A stretch of 64,000 bases of DNA from Paraescarpia echinospica (taxonomy: Eukaryota > Annelida > Polychaeta > Sabellida > Siboglinidae): positions 608,429 to 672,428 of the forward strand of contig CM034538.1 in assembly GCA_020002185.1 (NCBI GenBank), given 5' to 3'. Below, piece by piece: positions 12,304 to 24,300 of this stretch. The notes under the pieces were generated by a model. It was not told the DNA's origin, did no database searches, and worked only from the letters and a program-made list of their open reading frames with translations. Numbering within the stretch: the stretch's first letter is position 1; each line of letters opens with the position of its first letter. Made by a program: the position numbers and the translations under genes.

Positions 12304-15300
12304 GTAAATTAAAAACATTGTTATACAATACAGTGCGTAACTATCACAAGTAGACTTACTAGGAGCAACTCATGCTTTATCTAATAAGTTTTTTTTGTGT
12401 TCGTGTACATATGTCCACGTGTTGTAAGCAATACTTAAAGATTTTGACATAAAAAGTGCGACTGGTGGGATATTATTTGCCAGTTCAGGAAATTTAGGTT
12501 GACTTTTGTCTTTGTTAAGTTTGTGCGTAGCTCGCTCTCGCAGATTACCGTTCAAATATGTGGGTTTATAGCATTATGCCAGAGCTGGGCCCATTACATA
12601 ATCGTATAATCAGGCCAAACTGCTGATTTGGTTTTCAAATAAAAAATGTGTAATTCAACTAATTCAGACTCGGTAATTCAACTGGATAAATGTACCAATG
12701 GCATTGTCATTGATTGGCATTGCCATGGCATTGCGAATTGCAACAATTTTGTCATTCAGTTAGTACATATTTAAGAAAAACTGTATCTGGCCGAATGCTC
12801 AAAGTTAGTTTTCTTGCACATTTTTATTACCGGAGGCTTTTTGAGTTTTGTTAGTGGTATTAAACGTGATGGAGATAGACAGCATTTACAAGATGATCTT
12901 GAGGCTTCACAGGTTGATCAAATGGTCTGAAAAATGGCAAATGTTGTTCAATTTTGGGAAATGTAAGTGCCTCCACACAGGACATGGGAACGAAGATGCA
13001 CAATATACAATGGGAGGTTCTGTACTAAGTACTACTGTAAAAGAAAAGGACTTAGGGTTAACCACTAGTGCTGATATGAAGGTGTCAGAGCAGTGCGGTA
13101 TTGCCGCTTCAAAGGGAAATCAAATCCTTGGATTAATTAGCCGAAACATAACGTATAAGGAAAAAGAGCTAATAATACTGCTGTACAAAACAGTAGTTAG
13201 GCCTCATTTAGAATATTGTATTCAAGCATGGAGGCCATATCGCAGGAAGGACATAGATATGCTAGAAAGAGTACAGAGGAGAGCAACTAAAATGATACCA
13301 AAACTGAGGGATCTTAGTTACGACATACGCCTAAAAATGTGTTTTAACAACACTAGAGACCAGGAGATTGAGAGGAGATCAGATAGAAGTGTTTAAAATA
13401 TTGAATGGTTATGAAAATATTGATAGAAATATTTTTTTCTCAGTTAAGAAAGATAGAAGGACCAGAGGACATGAAGTTACATTAGTAAAGGAGCAGTGTA
13501 GATTAGATATAAGAAAGTTCTCATTCTCACAAAGGACTGTAAATGAATGGAACAGATTATCTCTTGATTGTGTTGGTGCTAGTAGTGTGAATATGTTTAA
13601 AAATAAAATTGATACATACCTTAAAGGGCAGAATACACGTAAATAAAAAAGTATTGGACTCTTGATAAGCCAAAAGGCTTCCTTTTTCACCTGCCATCTA
13701 GAGTTAATTTTCTGGATGGCAATCTTGTTAAATTATAAACATTCCAATTTAGCAACACATTTACTACTATACATTTATTGACATCCAGTTACTTTTGTGT
13801 GTGGTGTTGTTTGTTGTAGATCTCGACCAGTCGCTGCTGAGCTTTGAGCGACTGGACAGAGCTTCGCCTGACTTATGGCCAGAACAGAGTATGACCCACT
13901 TCTATAACTAAATGGAAACATTTACTGTTTTTTAAGCCATTCTCTCTTTTTCTGTTTGTATAATGTATATGTTATATGTGTATGTGTGTGCGTGTGCAAT
14001 ATAGGCACACAACTTCACAGTCTTTCCATACACTCTGGATACACCATCCCTGCATTACACTTACATACAGCCCAACACATAACATGCACTTACCTAAATA
14101 TCAATATTATGATGGTCCTCTATATCCAAAATTTCTCCTCATGGCTGCAGGGTCCCGAATCAGGTATTTTGTTCCAGCAGAGTCCAACGTTGCAGTGCCT
14201 ATTAATTGGCCCTGCATAAGTTTATACTGGGTGTAGTTGCGCACCAATACCCGGATTACTGTGTGGTATATATTGCGAGAATAAAGCAGATCCTACATGT
14301 CTTTAGCTGCCTTATGACATTATTATGTCAGTTTTTCAACATTCTCGTATGTCTCCTGTTTGCCAGTCAAAAGTTGTTTTGTTTTCAGTTCCCGGCGTGT
14401 CAGACTTTGTTGGATCTGGCAATGTAAGTTCACCTGTATCCAGTCTGTGATGTTTTATTTTACATCAAAGTCTATTCATCTTCAAAAATATATCTTTCAC
14501 ATTCTTTGTGCATTTTGTCTCCAGTACCAGCTCCCTGATACATTACCTGTGTCATGATTCCATTGCTGTATATTAGATAAAGTCCAGTGTAAGCCAAACC
14601 TCAGCAACAGACTGTGTCATCTACACAACATTCTGTTGGACTATTTTAAGTGTTTAATCAGTTCTTTAAAAAAATTACCTTGTATCACATTTTTATTTCA
14701 TCTATCAGAGGAAGCAGTCCTTTTTAAAATTAACTCATGGAAGTTGATAAGAAACAACTGTAGTATTGAGTGTCGTCTGTTGCAGACTCCCGGCTCAACT
14801 CCCCCCAAGTGGCAGGCCGAAATAGAGAAGAATGATGTCGACATGTTACAAGGTAGTTGCATTCATTGCCTAATAAACTCATTAGCAACTGTCATGAGAA
14901 AGGTGCATGATTCTGTGCATTGGCCATGGCTTGTACATGGGAGATGTTATTTTACTAAACAAATGTTACATACATAACAGGGCTGAATCCAATTACACAA
15001 AATCAAATAAATTACAATTACTTTTCATTTATTATTTCAATTACAATTACATTTCTACAATTTTCAGATCAATTACAGTTACACCATTATGTATTCAATT
15101 ACAATTACACATTTATTAATGGTACCTACCAAAACGTTTATCAATGAAACAGCATGCATGCATATGTAGGGTTGAAAGGGTCAATCATCAAGTAAGAATT
15201 AATTTAAAAACAAATGGTTTTAATTTGAAAGAAATTGATAGAAATCACAAAAACAAATTAAATTGGAATTGAAGTCAATGGGTGATGTGCAAAGATAAAA

Positions 15301-18300
15301 TTTATGTAACAAACTATAAAGTGTTTGCAAATTGATGATATTGAAGGCACAAAGGTTTTGCATCAAGGAGCATACTTTCCCATCAGAAATCTCTAGTTAA
15401 TAATCACCATTACAAGTAATTAAACAAGCCAGAAAATACGTAATAAAATGTCTTTGTTGCTCTCAATGCTAACAGTAGTAACTGGTATGAACTGCTAGAA
15501 TCTTCTTCTGAGGAATTACTGTGACTCAGACAGCCACTAGACCAGTTTAGCCAGCTTGCAGTAGCACTTTGCAGCCTGACCAGGGGTAGAACTACCCGCT
15601 AGTCCGTACACTAGTAAAGATTACGGCGGACTAGTAAACCCGGCCTACCAACTAGTCCGGCTGTCTAGTAAAAATCAGCGTGTTGCGTGGCGCCACCAAC
15701 CGTACAATTGACAAAGTAAATCTTCACCTAATGTGAATCGACAGTGAAACGGTACTTTTGATTGGTTGTTGTGTGACATAGAAATCTGAAACGACCGTTT
15801 TGTTTGGCTTAGCGTATCATGTAGAGGGGTACCGGCTAATGAGCGCAATTGGCGTCCATTTTCGCGTCTATTTTCTAATCTATTTTCAAATGCGCGGATT
15901 TCGAATACGGTTCACATCTTCAGTTCTACATCAATTATTTTGTTAATTCATTACTAATTATTTTGTTACGTTTACGCACGATGCATCGTTATTTAACTGG
16001 GGTTGCAAAACCAGAAGTTAAACGCAAGGTGGAAAAGCGAGAACGGGACACGCTGTACGACCAGCAGAAACGACAGCGTGGCTATTTGAAGGTTTGTTGA
16101 CCATTCAGCTGAGTTCACCAGACATCGCTGCATTTGAACCGAAGGAGGCAATCGAGCTGTGGAGTGCTGGTGGAGCCCGGAGGCCAGACACTCAGCCGCT
16201 TAGGCCAAGGCCCGACTGTAGTAGTTACACTGACAGCAGTGACACCGACTGTGATGACAGTAGTGCCTCCGACTCTGAGTGACACTGACTGACTGACAGG
16301 CAGTGTTAACGCCAGGCCTGGATGACACTGGTTTTTTGTGTTTTAAATAAAATTGTTGTGACCTAAATTTGTGCTATGTTTTTTATTTGCAGGACTAGTA
16401 AACCTTTTGGCGGACTAGTAAACTTTTGTCTTTACTAGTCCTGCTGTCTAGTAAAATAAATGCTGAAGTTCTACCCCTGCTGACTAAAGAACAGGGGATA
16501 TCAACTGTTGGACAGTGACGGGTGCTAATCCACCCTTTGAGCAAACAGTAGTATTGGATACTCAGAGCTACAGGGCTTCTTCATTTATCAGCACTGTTAG
16601 GTGAATGACACATTGGGATCACAACTTAGGAGGCATTGATTCAGGTACTTTGTATGGTTTATTATTTTGTAGACTGAAAAAATCTGTGGGACATGTTTTT
16701 AATAGATTTTTTAATAAAGCGTGTCAGAAAACTGTAATTGATGTAATTGTTTCAGTTACACAAAATAATCAATTACATTTTCAAAACCAGAATTAATTTC
16801 AACATTTGTTTGTCATCATCATCATTATTGTGCAGCCGTAGTGTCCCGTGGTTGGGCGAAGGCCTCAATATGTCTTCCTAAATCTGCCTGTCTTGTGGTA
16901 TCCACTGCCCGATGGTGCCTTTCCAGTACTCATCTAGTTTGTGTCTCCACCGTCTCGCCAGACTTCCTCTAGATCGTTTCCCTTCGTAAGGTCTCCAGGT
17001 TGTGATACGCGATGTCCATCGGTTATTTCGTAGTCTGCTAATGTGCCCTGCCCAGGTCCACATGTCTTCTGATTTGTTCTATCACGTCTATGACCTTTGT
17101 CTTCTCTCTCACCCAGATGTTTGTGTTTCTCTCCCGACATGTCATGTTTAACTTACTTCTTTCCATCTTTGTTTATGCGGCTGCTAGCTTGTTCTTTGGA
17201 TGGCTGGTGAGTGCCCATGTTTCCACACTGTATGTCATCGCTGGAAGTACCCATAAGTTGTAGACTTGTCTCTTCAAGCAGGTTCCAAAGTTACCCTTGA
17301 AGATGTCGCAGTGTTTGGCGAATGCTGTCCATTCAGCGGTGATTCGTCTTTGAATCTCCTTGTCTTGGTTTTGTCTCTGATACTGTATTGCTGTCCCAGA
17401 CATACGTAGCTTTCAACGTTCTCTATCTGCGTGGTGTTGATATATATTGGTGTGTTATTTTCTAGCACCACTTTTGTTTCTGAAATGTTCATCTTCAGAC
17501 ATTATTTTTCACTTTCATTAATAGCTCCTGCAGCTTTTTTGTAGTTCTTGTGATGTAGTAGCGAATACTAGTATGTTGTTGGCGAAGCGAAGATGACTGA
17601 TATATTCTCCGTTTCTCCTCAAGCCCCTGGTTTCCCAGGTCAGTCTTCGGAATAAACTGTCAAGTGTTGCCGTAAACAGGTATGGTGTCACCCTGTTGTA
17701 TTCCTCTCTTGATGTTGATCTTGTTGCTTTTTTGTGTAGGTGGACTGTCGCCGAACTGTTGGTGTAGATGTCTTTCAGGAGTTCGATGTACATACACATC
17801 TTCTATCCCCTGTTCTTGAAGGGAGGTCAGTATTGCTTGAGTTTGCACCGAGTTAAAAAACCTTCTCATAGTCGACAAAAGCGATGCAGAGCGGGATATT
17901 ATATTCTCGGCACTTCTCTTACAGTTGGTTTACGGCGAGTATGTGGTCTGTCGCTGAGTACCTACTTCTGAAGCCTGCTTGCTCTTGTGGTTGGTTTTCA
18001 TTGAGTGTCGTCTCTAGCCTATTCGTTAGTATCTTTGCAAGTAATTTGTAGGTGTTTGATAACAGACATATAATAATAATAAATAATTTCTTAAGCGCCA
18101 ATATCCTCAGACAATCCGAGCTCAGTGGCGCACCAAAACCAAAGGATTAAGCATTCTCGTACTCGTGTGCTAGGCGAAATTCGTCAACAAATGGATGGAT
18201 GTGCTAGGAAGTTAGGGAGGATAGGCGATATTGAAAAGATAGGTTTTGAGGTGACGACGAAATGTAACAATATTTTCTGCTAATTTAACATTAACGGGAA

Positions 18301-21300
18301 GCGAATTTCATATAGTTGGCACGGCAACTGAAAAAGCTCGAGTTCCAGCCTTTGTCTTAACTCTAGGAACAGATAGCAACTTCGAACTAGACGACCGAAG
18401 TTGTCTGGCTTGTCTGGCTGGTGTGAGCATTGAGTGTAAATAACTAGGTTGTTTGGATGAAAGGGCTTGGCAGGTGATTGTGCAGATCTTAAACATAATG
18501 CGATATTGCACGGGGAGCCAATGCAGTGTTGACTTGCTACTGGTACCATGTAATCTGGTACTACCTGTTCCATGGTCGGGTCGTCGGCGACTAAACCGGC
18601 TCCCCCACCAGGCTTACCTGGTGAGGAGGGTGTGTGGACACCCAGCTGGACTAAAAATAAAACCTGTCAAACGGCAGAGGAGCTTCCAGTGAGCCAACGG
18701 CCATCCACAATCTGTGTGACCACGGATCAGAATTTAGTCTCCGCACCCCACAGTGAGTCGTAGAAGGCGACTGTGTGGTTAGCGTCAGGAAGGGCATCCG
18801 GCTGTAAAACTTGCTCCAATATTTCTTCCAATATGGCAAGCAAATCGCATAGGCAGGGTACAGCCTTAAGTACTCCGTGGGCGTCCTCACCAGCCTACGT
18901 CAAGTCGAATGGTGGAGGAGGAGGCCGAGCCGCAGCACTGAATGACGGTTGCAGACCCGATGCACTGCGGGGAGGCCGGTCTGAAAGGAGATCTCAGGAT
19001 GTCTGTATGAGAGTGGCTACGTGGAACATTGGGAGTATGTCAAGGAGGTCTGGAGAAGTGGTGGACGTGATGGTGAGGAGGAGAGTGGATGTTGCTTGTG
19101 TTCAGGAGACCCGGTGGAGAGGAGGCAGTGTGAAGTGGTTGGGCAGGAGTGGTGAGCGGTACAAGTTCGTCTGGCAGGGATGTGCTGATGGGAATGGTGG
19201 CGTTGGAGTGCTGGTCGCGGAGAAGTGGGTAGACCAGGTGGTGAATGTCAAGAGGGTGAGCGAGCGGATCCTGGTTGTGAAATTGCTGGTAGGGAAGCGG
19301 CTGGTGAATGTCATCTCAACCTATGCCCCACAGGTCGGCAGGACACAAGATGAGAAGGATGCTTTCTGGGATATGTTGATTGAAATTGTGTCCAGGATAC
19401 CAACAGGAGAAGCAGTTATCCTGGGCGGGGACCTTAATGGCCATGTGGGGTCAGCTGCGGATGGATACGAGGGTGTGCATGGAGAGATGGGCTTTGGGGC
19501 GAGGAATGCGGAGGGAGAAAGGATCCTAGAATTTGGGGACGCGATGGAGATGGTGGTGTGCAACACATTTTTCAAGAAGGAAGAGAGGCACCTAGTGTCG
19601 TATGAGTCCGGTGGTTGCAGAAGTCAGATCAACTTTCTGATGGTGAGGAAGGTGGACTGTAGACTGGTGAGGAACGTGAAGATGATTACTGGTGAGGAGT
19701 GTGTTTCGCAGCACGGTCTTGTTGTCGGAGACATGACCCTGGGCAGCGGTAGGCGCATTAAGAAGAAACATGTGCCAAGGCTCAGTGTGGAAGCTTTCCA
19801 AAGAGAAAGCGAGAAATGAGTTCCGGGAGAAGGTTAGCCACTTGGCTGAGGAAGCAGCTGAAATGAAGGGCGTGGATGGGAGATGGAAAACGATGAAGAA
19901 GATATGGCTCAAGGCCACAGAGGAGATCTGCGGGTGGACAAAAGGTGTCCTTAGGCACAGGGAGACGTGGTGGTGGAACGACGAGGTGAAAAGGGTGGTC
20001 GATGAGGAGCTGCTTCAGAAGGTGGAAAAGGACGCAGGCGGAGGAGAGATTGGCGTACCTCGACGTGAAACGCGCGGCTTGGAGATCGGTGTGGCTGGCA
20101 CAAGATGCCAAAAGGCAGGAGTTTGTGGAGGAACTGGCAAGCGAGGAGGGAAAACGGCAGTTCTTCAGGATCGTGAAACAGATGGTGAAAGAAAGGCAGG
20201 ACGTGACCGGCACAAGCTGTGTGAATGATGAGGTCGGAAACATCGTGACAGATAGTAAAGGAATGAAGGAGGTGTGGAAAAAGTACATGGAGAAGCTGCT
20301 GAATGTTGAGAACGCCTGGGATGGCAAGGTGGAGTGTGACGTGGTGGAGGGGCCGAGCCTCCGCATCACAGAGGAGGAAATAGCAAAGGCGTTGAAGCAC
20401 ACTAAGACGAGGAAGGCAGCGGGTCCATCTGGTGTTGTCTCAGAAATGATGAAGGCAGCAGGCGACAAGGGCGTGGAATGGTTGATTAACCTGTGCAACG
20501 ACATCGTGGCAGAGGGCCGCATTCTCGCCGACTGGAAAAACAGCATCCTAGTCCCTCTATTCAAAGGGAAGGGCGATCCCCTAGAGTGTGGTTCTTTCAG
20601 GGCCATCAAGCTCCTGGAGCAGGCCATGAAGGTCATAGAGAGGGTGCTAGAAGTGAGAATGAGAGAGCAGGTGCAGATCAACGAGATGCAGTTTGGCTTT
20701 ATGCCAGGGAAAGGGACGACAGATGCCATCTTCATCGTGCGACAAATGCAGGAGAAACACCTGGCCAAGAAGAAGAAGCTCTACCTAGCCTTTGTAGACC
20801 TAGAAGAGGTGTTTGACAAGGTACCAAGGAAGGTGATGAGATGGGCCATGAGAAAATCGGGTGTGGAGGAGTGGCTGGTGAAGGCAGTGATGACGTTGTA
20901 CAGTGAAGAGAGAACCGTGGTGAGGACAGGGCATGGAGACAGCAGCAGCTTTGAGGTGAAGGTGGGGGTGCACCAGGGCTCAGTATTGAGCTCACTGCTG
21001 TTTGCCATTGCGACGAAGGAAGCGAGAGGAGGACTGCCCTGGGAGCTGCTATATGCAGATGATCTCATCCTTATGGCAACGACCAGGGAAGAACTAAGAA
21101 AGAAGCTGGTGGAGTGGCGCACGAGATTGGTGGCCAAATGACTGAAGGTGAACGCAGGGAAGTCGAAGGTGATGGTCAGCATAGGTGACAGAGGAGTGAT
21201 GTCAGAGTCTGGCGCATGGTCATGTGGAGTCTGTAGCAAGAGTGTAGCCACAAATTCGTTTCAGTGTACATCGTGTACGAAGTGGGTCCACAGGAGATGC

Positions 21301-24300
21301 AGTGGTGTGAAGGGCAGCCTGCAGGCAGTGAGCGCAACGTATGTGTGCAAGAGGTGCACGGAAAAGGGCTTGGAGGTAGATGGAGAGACATACAACAGAG
21401 CAGGCAACTTGTGCTACCTGGGCGACATGCTAAGTGCGAAGGGTGGGGTGGATGCAGTGGTAACAGCAAGAGTGAGGTGTGCCTGGCAGAAGTTCAGGGA
21501 GTTAACCCCCTTCTTGACTTCCAAAGCGCCCCCCCTGAAGATGAAGGGCCAGGTGTACACAGCTTGTGTCAGAAGTTGCCTGTTGTATGGGTGTGAGACG
21601 TGGGCCATGAGGACCGATCATGACATGAGGATGGTGAGATGGATGTGTGGCGCATCACTCAGCGACAGACAGCCCAGTGCAGAGCTTAGAAGAAGAGTAG
21701 GAGTGGAGGCGATTGGGGATGTGATCAGAAGAAGCAGGCTGAGGTGGTTCGGGCATGTAGAGCGAAAGGACGACGAGGACTGGGTGAAGGGCTCTACAAA
21801 GTTAGTGGTGGAGGGGACAGCTCCCGTCGGCAGACCAAGGAAGACCTGGCAGAACTCTGTGTCTGCAGACTTGAATCTGATGGGTATCGACCACCGGGAT
21901 GCACGGGACCGTGTCAAGTGGAAGAGGGCAATTGGAAGAAAGGCGAACCCAGCAGAGCCTAGAAACACCGCCTCTAAACGACGATGATGATGAATGCAGT
22001 GATTTTAGAAGTGGCACTGAGCGGGAGAATCGAGGAGATTGTGTGACTACCCTTGCTAAACAATTTTGGACGCGTTGTAGTTTTGCAATATCCTTGATAG
22101 CAATATTATGAAGGAGGGAATTGCAATAATCTAATCTGCTGCTAACAAGAGCTGTTGCGATAGTCTTAGCGACAGAAAGCGACATATGTCGGCGAATGCG
22201 GCGAAGATCACGGATATGATAAAAACAGCAACGGCACGTTTGGGATATGTGTTGTCTGAAATTGAAGTCGCAATCAAAGGTCACTCCTAGATTCCGTACT
22301 GATGCTGCTGGTGTGATAGTTTGACTCAGGATGCATGTTGGAAAAAAGTCATTTAGTTTACCTCGCTGCATTGGAGTACCAATGATGAGGAATTCAGTTT
22401 TGTCTGCATTTAACTTTAATTTACTATCGGTCATCCATGAAAAAACATCTTGGAGACAATCTTTGAGTCAGTTTAGAGAATGACTTGTATCGGGCGTGGC
22501 CAAGGAAATGTAGATCTGTGTGTCATCTGCATAGAGGTGATGATCCAAGTTATGACTTTGGATTACAGAGCTGAGTGGCGTAGTGTAGAGAGTGAAAAGC
22601 AAAGGCCCAAGAACGGAACTCTGGGGAATGCCACATGAAGTGGGGAGTGAGGTTGAAAAGTAATTATCTATCTTTATACATTGATGTCTATTGGTTAGAA
22701 ATGAAGAAAACCAGGTCAGAGCTGTGCCAAATATGCCATACCACAATGATAAACGTTTGACAAGTGTTGTGATCAATGGTGTCAAAGGCGGCAGACAGAT
22801 CAAGCAAGGTAAGTGCAGTTACTTTGCCTTTATCAATGTTTAATATAACATCATTGTGTACTTTTAGGAGAGCAGTCTCAGTAGAATGAAATTGTTTGTA
22901 TGCTGATTGGAGCACACTGGATAAACAAGTTGAGCTGATATGACATCTTAGACGGCTTGCTACGACTTTCTCAAGTATCTTAGAAGTAAAGCCAAGATTA
23001 GAAATTGGCCTATAATTTTTGAAATCATCTTTTGGCAGAGAAGTCTTCTTGAGAACAGGATTTACATGTGCGTGTTTAAAATCATCTGGGAATTTACCCG
23101 AACTTAGTGATAAATTTATGATATTCGTCATTGTACCAAGTACAGAGTCAAGACATGCTTTTAGTAGTATGGTTGGTAATGGATCGAGATCGTATGACTT
23201 ATTTGGGGAGGACATTATTATTTTCCTCACTTCATCAACTGTGGCTGGCTCAAACAATACAAGTGGAGAATTTACTTGTGGGGAGTCCACATTTACAGTA
23301 CTTAAAGTGTGACATGGAAAAGCAGAACGTATAAGACTTATTTTATCTTTGCAATGACTAGAAAACGAGTCACACAGAGATTTGACTGACACATGACTAG
23401 GTAGAGATGGAGGCGGCCGTCTATATAAAATATGATTTATGCAGTTCCATAGGTGACGTGGGTTATCAGAGTTACTCGAGACCATGTTTGTGTAATAATT
23501 TGATTTAGCTTTGGCCATTTGTCTGTTGCAGTAGTGACACTGTTTAGAATATCGTGATATGTCCAAAGGCGAGCGTGATTTGCGCCATACACGTTCAAGA
23601 TAGCGCCGGCGCTTTTTAGATTGTCGAATTTCAGGAGTCATCCATGGAGCATGTGGCTTTTGGGACACAGATTTAGATCTCAGGGGTGCATGTTTATTAA
23701 GTAAATCTTTGAGTACTTGACAGTACTGTCGACACAGATCTGACAGATGTTCTTTGGGTTTACTGATGAGGTCGGATTTAAGGATGTCTGTCATTAATGC
23801 GGCAATGTCAATCTTATGGATCAGTCGGTAAAACACTTTGTTTTTGGACTCTACGGGAATTCTAGGAACTTTGAGATCAGCAGTGACAGTGTGGTGGTCT
23901 GATAAACCATCTGAAGCAGTAGGTGTATGAATATTGTAACAATCTGAGCGGGTGATTAAGAGATCGAGCCAGTGGCCATGTATGTGTGTTGAGAAGGTAA
24001 CATGTTGTTTCATGTCATAGGATGCCAGAATGTCATTAAATGTACTTGTTGTTGATGAAGGTGTGTCCAGATGAAGATTAAAATCACCGAGTATATAAAA
24101 TTCTGAATAAATAGTTGCCAGATTTTCAAGTAGATCCTGGAATTCTTCAAAGAAATGGGCAGGGTGTTCTGGAGGGCGATAAATGCACACAAAATAAACA
24201 GAGAAAGATGAATCGGAAATTTCGGCACAGATGGCCTCAAAGCTTGAGTAATCAGGGTTTGAATGCAAATTAACTTTGAACTGTTTTGAGACGAAAAATC

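Larger units (their letters stand above)
18529..21992 (+). mobile_element. LINE E (RTE/Proto2-like) with zinc finger, nested in LINE B
   Basis: Plus-strand 3464-bp element flanked by a perfect 9-bp target duplication AATGCAGTG (18520-18528 and 21993-22001). It ends in a GATGATGATG tail. ORF: endonuclease (ATWNIGSM, QETRW, GGDLNGHVG, SQHGLVVGD), reverse transcriptase (FGFMPGKGTTDAIFIVRQMQ, AFVDLEEVFDKVP, VHQGSVLS, LLYADDLILMAT), then a Cys/His zinc finger and a C-terminal domain (YGCETWAMR, RLRWFGHVERKD). Lesions: frameshifts near 19800 and 20000 and a TGA at 21139-21141. The endonuclease motif usually SQIDY reads SQINF, so the catalytic Asp is lost. Confidence 0.95.

Noticed and set aside
19782..20768. 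328-codon minus-strand ORF opposite LINE E
   Set aside because: Antisense shadow of the reverse transcriptase frame; low-information Ser/Phe/Leu-rich peptide.
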